In this document: piece after piece, positions 26,296 to 35,744 of the stretch
Numbering within the stretch: position 1 is the stretch's first letter
How the letters are laid out: each line of letters opens with the position of its first letter
Source of the DNA: Empedobacter stercoris
GTDB lineage: Bacteria; Bacteroidota; Bacteroidia; Flavobacteriales; Weeksellaceae
Length of the DNA stretch: 64,000 nt
Strand: one strand, 5' to 3'
NCBI RefSeq assembly: GCF_965137335.1
Contig: NZ_CBCRZD010000001.1
Made by a program: the position numbers and the translations under genes
The notes under the pieces: generated by a model
Database searches by the model: none
What the model saw: the letters and a program-made list of their open reading frames with translations, nothing else
Told to the model about the DNA's origin: nothing

Positions 26296-27132
26296 TCATT
26301 CCTTATACTCAACATTCATACTATCACTAATTATGCTCGGCCAATGTATTTGCCCTAATTTGATATTTTCGAAAGCATAAAACATATAGGAAAGTCCTAT
26401 GCCATATGCCATTTCTTTGCTTAAATGGAATCCTAAGTTAGATATTTTATTTATCATAAACGGAGATTCAACAATATTATTTATCAGTGGTACAAATAAG
26501 GCGTTCATATCGGCAATAATTAAATCTGGTAATATTTTATTTTTATCTGAATTAACTACTTTTAATATTTCGAGTGTACCATTAAACGAACTCAAAATTG
26601 GACTGTTTTTTGTTTCACGAATGCCATTCGATACTATAGCCGTGTATATAGGATTTGCAATCTTAGGCCAATTTTTAAGTGGTTTACTTAAAGGTATATT
26701 ATTAATTGCGTATTTACTATAAGGGACATCTTCTCTTTTCAAGCTTTTTACTTTGGCACATTGGTTAATTGCCTTGCTCAAAGTATTTCCTCCATTTCCT
26801 TCAATTATTATTGTTGATTTAGCTTCAATATATGCATATACTGCTTCAAAAGGAATTTGTTGTTTTTGTGCAAAAGTATTATCTTCTAGTAATCTTAATG
26901 TTGGAAAATGTAATTGATCATATATGATAATATCATCTCCAACAATTTCATTTTCTTGAGTAATTATGAAACCTCTGCAAATTCCATAAGTTTGGGGTAA
27001 GACTGTCCGTAACGCTTTACATAAAGCTATTTCGAACTCATCTCCATTGTCAAAATTATAAACCGTTGAGATTTCTTCAAACCTATGTCTAAATTTAGTG
27101 CTTATTGTTTTTATAAAGTCATTATAAATCAT
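26296..27132 (-). CDS. DUF6602 protein, PD-(D/E)XK nuclease-like fold
   Basis: 278 residues. The segment GDEFEIALCKALRTVLP ... GFIITQENEIVGDDIIIYD ... YAYIEAKSTI has the pattern of DUF6602: Asp66/Asp67, then Glu103-Ala-Lys105, arranged like the PD-(D/E)XK core. Family function is unknown, but members are often seen in defence islands. It is convergent to the TIR gene with 17 bp between stops, and divergent from the AlbA_2 gene, so it is likely an independent unit. Confidence 0.7.
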   Translation of the reverse strand: MIYNDFIKTISTKFRHRFEEISTVYNFDNGDEFEIALCKALRTVLPQTYGICRGFIITQENEIVGDDIIIYDQLHFPTLRLLEDNTFAQKQQIPFEAVYAYIEAKSTIIIEGNGGNTLSKAINQCAKVKSLKREDVPYSKYAINNIPLSKPLKNWPKIANPIYTAIVSNGIRETKNSPILSSFNGTLEILKVVNSDKNKILPDLIIADMNALFVPLINNIVESPFMINKISNLGFHLSKEMAYGIGLSYMFYAFENIKLGQIHWPSIISDSMNVEYKE

Positions 27133-27247
27133 ATTTATTACAAAAAGAATTAGAGTTTATTCAATCAGTGAATTTACATTAAAATCCCGAATATCAATAT
27201 GTCTGCTTTTACTTATCTTTACAATATCAATTCCTTTTCAAAAAAAC

Positions 27248-28609
27248 ATGATCGAAAACAAACATACTGAGTTCAAACAAAAAGTAACGCCCGAATTAGA
27301 GAAAGAAGTTGTAGCCTTCTTAAACTCTAATGAAGGTGGCGTAATTTATATTGGTATTGATAAAAACGGAATTCCAATTGGTGTAAATGATGCTGATCAG
27401 GAGCAATTGCTTATTAAAGACCGTTTAAAAACGAACATTTTACCATCTTGTTTAGGGCTTTTTGATTTGGTCATTGAAAAGAGAGATAATTACGATATCA
27501 TCAAAATTATTGTGGCTGGTGGTTATGAAAAACCGTATTACATCAAGAAATATGGACTTTCAGAAAAAGGGGCTTTTATTCGAATCGGAAGCTCAGCTGA
27601 ACCAATGCCAACCCGACAAATAGAGCAACTTTTTAGTAAACGCATCCGAAATTCTATCGGGAATATGAAATCTCCGAAACAGACTTTACAGTTTCAGCAA
27701 TTACATATTTATTATCAATCGATTGGAAAAGCTTTAAATGAGCAATTTGCCAGGAATTTGGAATTGGTTACAGAAGAAGGAAATTACAATTATGTTGCAT
27801 ATTTAATGAACGACATTAATAATATTTCTGTAAAAGTAGCTCGTTATCAAGGTTTAAATCGGGTAGAATTAGAAGAAAGCAATGAGTATGGATACGAATC
27901 ATTAGTTAAAGCTACGCATCAGGTTTTAGATAAATTGAATTTAGAAAACCGAACGTTAACTAAAATCACTCCGAAACAACGTAAAGAACAACGGTTGTGG
28001 AATGCTATTGCCTTACGAGAAGCGGTTATTAATGCCTTTGTACATAACGATTATACAAAAGAAGTTGCTCCGAAATTTGAGATTTTTGACGATCGTTTGG
28101 AAATCACTTCTTATGGTAGTTTACCTGAAGGACTTTCAAAAGATGAGTTTTTTGAAGGATATTCGATCATCAGAAACAAAGAATTGATGCGTATTTTCAA
28201 GGATTTAGATTTGGTAGAGCAATTAGGTTCAGGAATTCCGAGGATTTTACAGGCTTATACACAAGATTCTTTTCATTTTTCCGAAAATTTTTTAAGAGTT
28301 ACGTTGCCTTCAACGGAATCTGTGACACGAATCGAACAAGACACCGAACAAGATATCGAACAAGATACCGAACAAGATACCGAACAAGTTCGATTATTAA
28401 TTTCGAGTATGGCAGATAAGAAATATAGCAGTGCAGAATTAATGGAACTTGTTGGTATAAAACACCGTCCTACATTTTTATATAATTATTTACAACCAGC
28501 AATAGAAGCAGGTTTTGTAGCCTTGACCATTCCTGATAAACCAACAAGCCGAAATCAAAAATATTATTTAACGAAGAAAGGAAAAGGATTCTTGAAGAGC
28601 TTAGAGTAA
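27248..28609 (+). CDS. AlbA_2 (Schlafen-like) and HATPase protein
   Basis: 453 residues. The N-terminal AlbA_2 domain (HTEFKQKVTPELEKEVVAFLNSNEGGVIYIGID) is followed by an HATPase_c_4-type ATP-binding domain (ALREAVINAFVHNDYT ... FDDRLEITSYGSLPEGL ... GSGIPRIL), an acidic repeat linker (EQDTEQD units) and a C-terminal winged helix (YSSAELMELVGIKHRPTFLYNYL). Proteins of this make-up are annotated as ATP-binding or transcriptional regulators and often stand beside type I restriction loci. The single-gene unit ends in the hairpin at 28598. Confidence 0.85.
   Translation: MIENKHTEFKQKVTPELEKEVVAFLNSNEGGVIYIGIDKNGIPIGVNDADQEQLLIKDRLKTNILPSCLGLFDLVIEKRDNYDIIKIIVAGGYEKPYYIKKYGLSEKGAFIRIGSSAEPMPTRQIEQLFSKRIRNSIGNMKSPKQTLQFQQLHIYYQSIGKALNEQFARNLELVTEEGNYNYVAYLMNDINNISVKVARYQGLNRVELEESNEYGYESLVKATHQVLDKLNLENRTLTKITPKQRKEQRLWNAIALREAVINAFVHNDYTKEVAPKFEIFDDRLEITSYGSLPEGLSKDEFFEGYSIIRNKELMRIFKDLDLVEQLGSGIPRILQAYTQDSFHFSENFLRVTLPSTESVTRIEQDTEQDIEQDTEQDTEQVRLLISSMADKKYSSAELMELVGIKHRPTFLYNYLQPAIEAGFVALTIPDKPTSRNQKYYLTKKGKGFLKSLE
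28333..28388 (+). repeat. 12-bp tandem repeat in the AlbA_2 gene linker
   Basis: CGAACAAGATAC-type units repeat 4.7 times (28333, 28345, 28357, 28369, 28381), coding for the EQDT/EQDI linker between the ATPase and winged-helix domains. Gain or loss of units would keep the frame. Confidence 0.85.
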
Positions 28610-28625
28610 CATCTAAGCTTTTTTT
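28598..28625 (+). terminator. Terminator of the AlbA_2 gene
   Basis: AGCTTAGA-GTAACA-TCTAAGCT followed by seven T. Confidence 0.88.
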
Positions 28626-28810
28626 CTTTTCTCTAGCTTTTCTTTGTTTTAAAAACGACACAAAATGTCTTTAGTAAGTGTTTTATTTGAGGAACGAAAA
28701 AGCATCATTTTACTTAGGGGAAATGACGGGTTTCCACACTATATTTTCCTTTAATTTGATTTCTTTTACATTTTGTATATTTAACTTTTTTAAACACTAT
28801 AAAAACACAA

Positions 28811-30367
28811 ATGACCAGAGAACAAGAACGTGACGAATTACACCGTGCAATATGGCAGATTGCCAATGATTTAAGAGGAAGTGTTGACGGATGGGATTTC
28901 AAATCTTACGTATTAGGTATTTTATTTTACCGATTTATATCAGAAAATTTAACGCAACATATCAATAAAGCTGAATGGGAAACTGGAAATACAGCTTTTG
29001 ATTTTGCAAAACTTTCAGATGAAGATGCTGAATTTGGACGAAAAGATACCGTTTCAGAAAAAGGTTTTTTTATTCTTCCTTCTGAATTATTCCAAAACAT
29101 ACAGAAAAATGCCGATAACAATCCAAATTTGAATGTGGATTTACATCGTATTTTTAAAGATATAGAATCTTCTGCTAACGGTACCGATAGCGAAGATGAC
29201 TTAAAAGGCTTATTTGATGATGTAGATGTAAATAGTAATAAACTAGGCGGAACAGTTGAACAGCGTAATACACGTTTAGCTAAAATTCTTAATGCCATTG
29301 CTGGACTAAAATTAGGCGAATATCAAGATAATAATATTGATGCTTTTGGTGATGCTTATGAGTACCTGATGACCATGTATGCAAGTAATGCAGGAAAATC
29401 GGGTGGTGAATTTTTCACACCTCAAGAAGTTTCTGAGTTGTTAGCTGAAATTACGGTTGTAGGTAAAACCGAAGTCAATAAAGTGTATGATCCAGCTTGT
29501 GGTTCGGGTTCTTTACTTTTAAAATTTGCAAAAGTTTTAGGAAAAGACAATGTTCGTCAAGGATTTTATGGTCAAGAAACTAATATTACAACGTACAACC
29601 TTTGCCGTATCAACATGTTTTTGCATGATATTAATTTCGAGAAATTTAATATTGCACACGGCGATACCTTGATGGATCCTATGCATTGGGACGATGAACC
29701 TTTCGATGCTATCGTTTCTAATCCTCCCTATTCTATCAAATGGGAAGGTGATGCCAATCCGTTGTTAATTAATGATCCTCGTTTTGCTCCTGCTGGTGTT
29801 TTAGCACCAAAATCTAAAGCAGATTTGGCGTTTACCATGCACATGCTTTCGTGGTTGGCAACATCGGGTACTGCGGCAATTGTAGAATTTCCTGGTGTGT
29901 TATACCGTGGTGGTGCAGAACAAAAAATTCGTAAATACTTAATTGACAACAATTATGTTGATGCAGTAATTCAGTTGCCTGCCGACCTGTTTTTTGGAAC
30001 AACTATAGCCACTTGTATTATTGTTTTGAAGAAAAGCAAAAAAGATAATGCAACCCTGTTTATTGATGCTTCTGCCGAATTTGTACGTGGTGGAAATAAA
30101 AATAAATTATCTGACGACAACCGCAAAAAGATTTTAAATACATTCATTTCTCGAGAAAGTGTCGACCATTTTTCACGTTTGGTACAGAATAGTGAGATTG
30201 CAGAGAACGATTATAACATCGCTGTAAGTAGCTATGTAGAACAAGAAGATAATACGGAGAAAATAGACATTGTAGAGTTAAATCAACGCATTAAAACCAT
30301 TGTCGCTCGCCAACAAGAATTACGCACTTCTATTGATGCTATTGTCAATGATTTAGAAAATAAATAA
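28811..30367 (+). CDS. hsdM: Type I restriction-modification methyltransferase subunit M
   Basis: 518 residues, the size of EcoR124-type (IC) HsdM. N-terminal HsdM_N helical domain (EQERDELHRAIWQIANDLRG) and an N6-adenine methylase domain with SAM motif DPACGSGSLL (from residue 227) and catalytic NPPY (304-307). It modifies adenine at the site read by HsdS. First gene of a plus-strand run that reaches 41737 without a visible terminator; the 201 bp upstream hold the AlbA_2 terminator and an AT-rich leader without a clear -7 box. Confidence 0.96.
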   Translation: MTREQERDELHRAIWQIANDLRGSVDGWDFKSYVLGILFYRFISENLTQHINKAEWETGNTAFDFAKLSDEDAEFGRKDTVSEKGFFILPSELFQNIQKNADNNPNLNVDLHRIFKDIESSANGTDSEDDLKGLFDDVDVNSNKLGGTVEQRNTRLAKILNAIAGLKLGEYQDNNIDAFGDAYEYLMTMYASNAGKSGGEFFTPQEVSELLAEITVVGKTEVNKVYDPACGSGSLLLKFAKVLGKDNVRQGFYGQETNITTYNLCRINMFLHDINFEKFNIAHGDTLMDPMHWDDEPFDAIVSNPPYSIKWEGDANPLLINDPRFAPAGVLAPKSKADLAFTMHMLSWLATSGTAAIVEFPGVLYRGGAEQKIRKYLIDNNYVDAVIQLPADLFFGTTIATCIIVLKKSKKDNATLFIDASAEFVRGGNKNKLSDDNRKKILNTFISRESVDHFSRLVQNSEIAENDYNIAVSSYVEQEDNTEKIDIVELNQRIKTIVARQQELRTSIDAIVNDLENK

Positions 30368-30378
30368 ATGCTGAAGTT

Positions 30379-31401
30379 ATGAATAAAGAATTACAGTTTT
30401 TAATATACAATACACCGCAGTTCAATACCAAGATTAATGTGGTGATAAAAGACGAAACCATCTGGCTTACACAAAAAGCAATGGCAGAGCTTTTTGATGT
30501 TAAAGTACCTGCAATTAGTAAGCATTTGAAAAATATTTTTGAAGAAGGCGAACTGAATGAACAACTGGTTATTTCCAAAATGGAAACAACCACTCCACAT
30601 GGTGCTATAGCTGAAAAAACACAAACAAAAGAAACCAATTTCTATAATCTTGATGCGATTATATCTGTTGGGTATCGTGTAAATTCTTCTAAAGCAACGC
30701 AGTTTCGTATTTGGGCAACCAATACCTTAAAAGAGTTTATTACCAAAGGTTTTGTAATAGATGATGAACGTTTAAAACAAGGTAAAACGGCTTTTGGAAA
30801 AGATTATTTCCGTGAATTATTAGATAGAGTTCGCTCTATTCGTGCCAGTGAGCGAAGAGTATACCAACAGATTACCGATATTTTTGCTGAGTGCAGTATC
30901 GATTATAATCCGCAATCAGAAATTACCAAGAATTTCTATGCTATGGTACAAAATAAGTTTCATTATGCCATAACAGGACATACAGCAGCCGAAATTATTT
31001 ATAAAAAAGCCGATGCTCAAAAAGAAAACATGGGTTTAACTACTTGGAAGAATGCACCAGATGGGCGTATTTTAAAATTAGACACTTCGGTAGCTAAAAA
31101 TTATTTAGAAGAAAAAGAAATTAAACAGTTGGAACGTACCGTAACCTCGTATTTTGATTATATCGAAAACCTGATTGAACGAGAAAACACCTTTACTATG
31201 GAAAGCTTGGCAAACAGTGTAGATAAGTTTTTAAATTTTAATGAATTTAAAGTATTAGAAGGTAAAGGAACAAAATCGCACAAACAAGCTATTGCTAAAG
31301 CAGAAAAGGAATACGACCAGTTTAATAAAACCCAAAAAATAGTTTCAGACTTTGATAAAGCAATTAAAAAGCTAACCCAAAAAGGAAAAAACAATGAGTA
31401 A
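30379..31401 (+). CDS. RhuM family protein within the hsd operon
   Basis: 340 residues, RhuM-type. N-terminal HTH-like/Bro-N-like part (ETIWLTQKAMAELFDVKVPAISKHLKNIFEEGEL), the family segment VGYRVNSSKATQFRIWATNTLKEFITKGFV, and a C-terminal half (YQQITDIFAECSIDYNP ... NKFHYAITGHTAAEII). RhuM was first named in a Salmonella pathogenicity island; its function is unknown, but it often lies between hsdM and hsdS. It is 11 bp after hsdM and overlaps hsdS by 8 bp, so it is part of the operon. Confidence 0.9.
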   Translation: MNKELQFLIYNTPQFNTKINVVIKDETIWLTQKAMAELFDVKVPAISKHLKNIFEEGELNEQLVISKMETTTPHGAIAEKTQTKETNFYNLDAIISVGYRVNSSKATQFRIWATNTLKEFITKGFVIDDERLKQGKTAFGKDYFRELLDRVRSIRASERRVYQQITDIFAECSIDYNPQSEITKNFYAMVQNKFHYAITGHTAAEIIYKKADAQKENMGLTTWKNAPDGRILKLDTSVAKNYLEEKEIKQLERTVTSYFDYIENLIERENTFTMESLANSVDKFLNFNEFKVLEGKGTKSHKQAIAKAEKEYDQFNKTQKIVSDFDKAIKKLTQKGKNNE

Positions 31402-32575
31402 GATAGATGAATTGATTGCAAAGCTTTGTCCTGATGGTGTGAAATATAAAGAGTTAGGAGATTTTATAAATTATCAACAACCAACCAAATTTATAGTTAA
31501 GTCAACACAATACGATGATAACAACGTTACACCTGTTTTAACTGCTGGACAATCATTTATTTTAGGATATACAAATGAAAATGAAGGAATTTATTCCGCT
31601 TCAAAAGAAACTCCTGTAATTATTTTTGATGATTTTACAACATCCTTTCATTGGGTTGATTTTGCTTTTAAGGTAAAGTCGTCTGCAATGAAGATATTAA
31701 CTATAAAAGATGATGTTGAAGCTCATTTTAGATATCTATTTTATGCGATGAAATGTATAGGTTTTAAACCCCAAGATCATGCGCGTCATTGGATATCTAT
31801 ATATTCTAAATTCCAAATCCCCATCCCACCACTTCCTGTACAAGAAGAAATTGTTCGCGTTTTAGACAAATTTACAGCGCTGGAGGCGGAGCTGGAGGCG
31901 GAGCTGGAGGCGCGTACGCTCCAATACGAATACTACCGTAACCAATTGCTCTCGTTTGAAGGCAAAGATGTGGAATGGAAAGCTTTGGGGGATATTGGTG
32001 AGTTTATTAGAGGAAAGCGTTTTGTTCGAACAGATATGATTGAATCGGGATTTCCGTGCATTCATTATGGTGAAATGTATACGTATTATAATGTTTTTGC
32101 AAAGGAATCTAAGTCATTTATCAGCGAGGAATTAGCAAAGAAATTACGTGTAGCAAACAAAGGGGATGTTGTAATAGTTGCTGCTGGTGAAACCATTGAA
32201 GATATTGGTAAAGCAACAGCTTGGTTAGGTGATTCAGATGTAGTAATCCATGATGCTTGTTTCATTTTCAAGAGTTCGTTAAATCCAAAATTTGTAGCTT
32301 ATTTTTCCAGAACTAAACTCTTCCATGATCAGATAAAAAGACATATTTCATCTGGGAAAATTTCAGCAATTAATGCAAAAGGATTAGAAAAGGCTAAAAT
32401 CCCAGTTCCACCCTTAGATGAACAAGAACGCATCGTGACTATTTTAGACCAATTTGATGCTTTAGTCAATGATATTTCAGTGGGTTTACCAGCCGAAATC
32501 CAAGCCCGCAGACAACAATATGAATATTATAGAGGAAAATTATTAACGTTTGAGCCAGTCGCTGTAGCTCAGTAA
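31394..32575 (+). CDS. hsdS: Type I restriction-modification specificity subunit S
   Basis: 393 residues with two target-recognition domains. Domain 1 covers about 1-150, then a conserved helix (PPLPVQEEIVRVLDKFTALEAE ... RTLQYEYYRNQLLSFEG), domain 2 (KALGDIGEFIRGKRF ... HISSGKISAINAKGL), and the second conserved helix (PPLDEQERIVTILDQFDALVND ... RRQQYEYYRGKLLTFE). Residues 163-174 are a tandem LEAE repeat in the first central helix, in the same place as the TAEL repeats that set the spacer of the bipartite site in EcoR124. The recognised DNA sequence cannot be told from sequence. Confidence 0.94.
   Translation: MSKIDELIAKLCPDGVKYKELGDFINYQQPTKFIVKSTQYDDNNVTPVLTAGQSFILGYTNENEGIYSASKETPVIIFDDFTTSFHWVDFAFKVKSSAMKILTIKDDVEAHFRYLFYAMKCIGFKPQDHARHWISIYSKFQIPIPPLPVQEEIVRVLDKFTALEAELEAELEARTLQYEYYRNQLLSFEGKDVEWKALGDIGEFIRGKRFVRTDMIESGFPCIHYGEMYTYYNVFAKESKSFISEELAKKLRVANKGDVVIVAAGETIEDIGKATAWLGDSDVVIHDACFIFKSSLNPKFVAYFSRTKLFHDQIKRHISSGKISAINAKGLEKAKIPVPPLDEQERIVTILDQFDALVNDISVGLPAEIQARRQQYEYYRGKLLTFEPVAVAQ
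31879..31914 (+). repeat. 12-bp repeat in the hsdS spacer helix
   Basis: GCTGGAGGCGGA is present twice, followed by GCTGGAGGCGCG, coding LEAE-LEAE-LEAR. It is strikingly GC-rich in a gene that is otherwise AT-rich. Slippage would add or remove four residues without frameshift. Confidence 0.9.
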
Positions 32576-32590
32576 ATCGAATGTAAGTAT

Positions 32591-35500
32591 ATGGCAACTA
32601 ATTATAATCTTATTTCGGAAAACTCAGAGTCTACCGTAGTTTCAGAATACGTTACCGAATATAAAAGAGAAGTAAAATACCAAAGCGAAGCGGAGTTAGA
32701 AAAAGCTTTTATAGAATTGCTACAAAAGCAAGCCTATGAGTTTTTGCCTATTACAAGCAATCAGCAATTGATAGATAATTTACGTGTACAGTTAGAAAAA
32801 CTTAATGATTATCAGTTTACAGAAAAAGAATGGAAACAGTTTTTTGAAGGTAAATTATCTAATCCTAACAGCAATATTGAGGACAAATCCCGATTAATTC
32901 AAGAAGATTATATTCAGGCTTTAGAATGCGAAGATGGTTCGTTGCGCAATATTTATCTAATTGATAAAAAGAATATTCACAACAATCAACTACAAGTCAT
33001 TAATCAATACGAGACGGCTGAAGGGAAACGTGCCAATCGTTATGATGTTACAGTTTTGGTCAATGGTTTGCCTATGGTGCATATTGAACTAAAAAAACGT
33101 GGTGTTTCGCTACAAGAAGCCTTTAACCAAATCGATCGTTACGAAAGAGAATCGTTTTGGGCAGATAGTGGTTTGTTTCAGTTTATACAATTATTTGTTA
33201 TTTCAAACGGTACATTAACCAAATATTACAGTAATACCACACGCTATACGCATTTAAAAGAAAAGGAAAAACAAGGTTCAAAGAAATCAAAAACCAGCAA
33301 CAGTTATGAGTTTACCTCATGGTGGGCAGATGGTAACAATACACCTATTTTAGATTTAATGGATTTTGGAAAAACCTTTTTTGCCAAACATTCTATTCTA
33401 AATATCATTACCAAATATTGTGTGTTTACTTCGGATAAGTTGTTATTAGTCATGCGACCTTATCAAATTGTAGCCACCGAACGCATCTTACAAAAAATCA
33501 ATGTTTCTAATAATTACAAGAAATACGGAACCATTGATGCAGGTGGTTATATATGGCACACTACAGGTTCGGGTAAAACCTTAACCTCTTTCAAAACCGC
33601 TCAATTAGCAAGTAAATTGCCTTTTATTGAGAAAGTAATCTTTGTAGTAGACCGAAAGGATTTGGATTACCAGACGATGAAAGAGTATGATAAGTTTGAA
33701 AGAGGTGCAGCTAATAGTAACACCAATACAGCGGTATTAAAAAAACAATTAGATGATCCTAATGCGAAGATTATCATTACAACGATTCAAAAGTTATCGA
33801 TTTTAATTAAGAAGCAGAAAAATCATCGTATTTACGGAAAACCTGTCGTATTTATATTTGATGAATGCCACCGTTCGCAATTTGGCGATATGCACGAATC
33901 GATTACCAATGCGTTTAAGAAATACTTTCTGTTTGGTTTTACAGGAACCCCCATTTTTGCTAAAAATTCCAACACCGGAGGAAAAGCACACTTAAAAACG
34001 ACGGTTCAGGCATTTGGTTGTTATTTGCATGGTGATCCGACGAAGTGTCCTGAAACCAATCATCAGTCTGCGATACACACCTACACCATTGTAGATGCTA
34101 TTTCGGACAAAAATGTATTGCCTTTCCGTGTAGATTATATCCGTACCATAAAAGAAAAAGAAGATATAACAGACCAAAAAGTTCGAGATATAGATCGTGA
34201 AAAGATTCTATTAGCACCTAAATATATCGCTAATAATGTCAGCTATATTTTAGAACATTTCGATCAAAAAACAATGCGAAATTCAAAGCCATATTACATG
34301 ACTACACTTGCCAATGTGCATGAAGTATCATCGGCTAAGGATCGCAACAAGATTGAAGAAATTAAAGAAAAAATAAGGCTGAGTGGATTTAATTCCATTT
34401 TTGCGGTTTCCTCAATTGATGCTGCTAAATTGTATTATGAAGAATTTAAACGTCAGCAAAAGGAAGTTCCAGAACTGCGAAAATTAAAAATCGCTACGAT
34501 ATTCAGCTTCGGACAAAATGATCCTGAAGAAGATGGCGTTGAAGATGAAAATTCAGAATCAACAGAAGGATTGAGCGCATCGCATCGCGATTTCTTAGAT
34601 CACGCCATCATTGATTACAATTTAGAATTTAAAACCAATTACGATACATCGACCGATAAATTTCAAAACTATTACAAGGATGTTTCATTACGCATGAAGA
34701 ATCGAGAAATCGATTTATTAATCGTGGTGAATATGTTTTTAACTGGTTTTGACGCCACTACCTTGAATACACTTTGGGTAGATAAAAATTTGCGAATGCA
34801 CGGTTTATTACAAGCTTTTTCAAGAACCAATCGTATTTTAAATTCCATTAAGACATTTGGAAATATTGTTTGTTTCCGAAACTTAGAAGAGAATACCAAT
34901 GAAGCTCTCGCTCTTTTTGGAAATAAAGAAGCAGCTGGCATTGTTTTGCTAAAAACCTTCGACGAGTATTATTACGGTTATAACGATGGTAAAAAGGATG
35001 TAAGAGGATATGAAGATTTGGTACAAGAACTACTGGAGAAATTCCCAATTGGTGTACGCATTGTTGGAGAAGAAGCGCAAAAAGAATTTATCCGATTGTA
35101 TGGCGCTATTCTTAAGTTGATGAATATCCTTAGGTCTTTTGATGATTTTGCTGGAAAAGAGATTTTATCCGATAGAGATTTACAAGATTATCATAGTATG
35201 TATATCGAATTGTACAATCAATTCAGAGGGCAAAGCGGTGGAGATCGAGAAAATGTAGTTGATGACATTGAGTTTGAAATGGAATTGATTAAACAAGTAG
35301 AAATCAATATCGACTACATCTTGATGCTCATCCGTAAATACCATGAAAGCAATCAGAAAGACAAAGAAATTATCGTCAATATCCAAAAAGCAATTGATTC
35401 CAGCATCGACCTGAGAAACAAAAAAGAATTGATTGAAAAGTTTGTTGATTCGTTAACCCCATCATCCAATGTAGATGAAGATTGGCAGAATTATGTGAAA

Positions 35501-35740
35501 GAGCAAAAAGAAGCCGAACTGAATAAAATTATTGAAGAAGAACGCTTAAAAGAAGAAGAAACCAAAACATTTGTAGATAATTCTTTCAAAAACGGAGAAA
35601 TCCAATCAGCAGGAACTTCATTTGCTAAAATCTTACCACCCGTTTCTAGATTTTCACCAACAGGTGATCTAGCCAAGAAAAAAGAAACGGTATTGGAGAA
35701 ATTGAAAGCTTATTTTGACAGGTATTTTAATATAAGTTAA
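32591..35740 (+). CDS. hsdR: Type I restriction-modification endonuclease/translocase subunit R
   Basis: 1049 residues, fitting the IC-type HsdR. N-terminal nuclease domain with Asp152 ... Glu166-Leu-Lys168 (VHIELKK), SF2 translocase with Walker A GSGKT (326-330), DECH box (424-427), FTGTPIF, later helicase motifs (FLTGFDATTLNTLWVDKNLRMHGL split over motif V/VI; QAFSRTNR), and a charged C-terminal coil. It cuts unmodified DNA away from the HsdS site after translocation. Starts 15 bp after hsdS; the next gene starts 4 bp after its stop. Confidence 0.96.
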   Translation: MATNYNLISENSESTVVSEYVTEYKREVKYQSEAELEKAFIELLQKQAYEFLPITSNQQLIDNLRVQLEKLNDYQFTEKEWKQFFEGKLSNPNSNIEDKSRLIQEDYIQALECEDGSLRNIYLIDKKNIHNNQLQVINQYETAEGKRANRYDVTVLVNGLPMVHIELKKRGVSLQEAFNQIDRYERESFWADSGLFQFIQLFVISNGTLTKYYSNTTRYTHLKEKEKQGSKKSKTSNSYEFTSWWADGNNTPILDLMDFGKTFFAKHSILNIITKYCVFTSDKLLLVMRPYQIVATERILQKINVSNNYKKYGTIDAGGYIWHTTGSGKTLTSFKTAQLASKLPFIEKVIFVVDRKDLDYQTMKEYDKFERGAANSNTNTAVLKKQLDDPNAKIIITTIQKLSILIKKQKNHRIYGKPVVFIFDECHRSQFGDMHESITNAFKKYFLFGFTGTPIFAKNSNTGGKAHLKTTVQAFGCYLHGDPTKCPETNHQSAIHTYTIVDAISDKNVLPFRVDYIRTIKEKEDITDQKVRDIDREKILLAPKYIANNVSYILEHFDQKTMRNSKPYYMTTLANVHEVSSAKDRNKIEEIKEKIRLSGFNSIFAVSSIDAAKLYYEEFKRQQKEVPELRKLKIATIFSFGQNDPEEDGVEDENSESTEGLSASHRDFLDHAIIDYNLEFKTNYDTSTDKFQNYYKDVSLRMKNREIDLLIVVNMFLTGFDATTLNTLWVDKNLRMHGLLQAFSRTNRILNSIKTFGNIVCFRNLEENTNEALALFGNKEAAGIVLLKTFDEYYYGYNDGKKDVRGYEDLVQELLEKFPIGVRIVGEEAQKEFIRLYGAILKLMNILRSFDDFAGKEILSDRDLQDYHSMYIELYNQFRGQSGGDRENVVDDIEFEMELIKQVEINIDYILMLIRKYHESNQKDKEIIVNIQKAIDSSIDLRNKKELIEKFVDSLTPSSNVDEDWQNYVKEQKEAELNKIIEEERLKEEETKTFVDNSFKNGEIQSAGTSFAKILPPVSRFSPTGDLAKKKETVLEKLKAYFDRYFNIS

Positions 35741-35744
35741 GATT

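Noticed and set aside
28333..28388. CRISPR-like repeat
   Set aside because: The 12-bp units are contiguous, without spacers, and code in frame for an acidic linker; no cas genes occur in the window.
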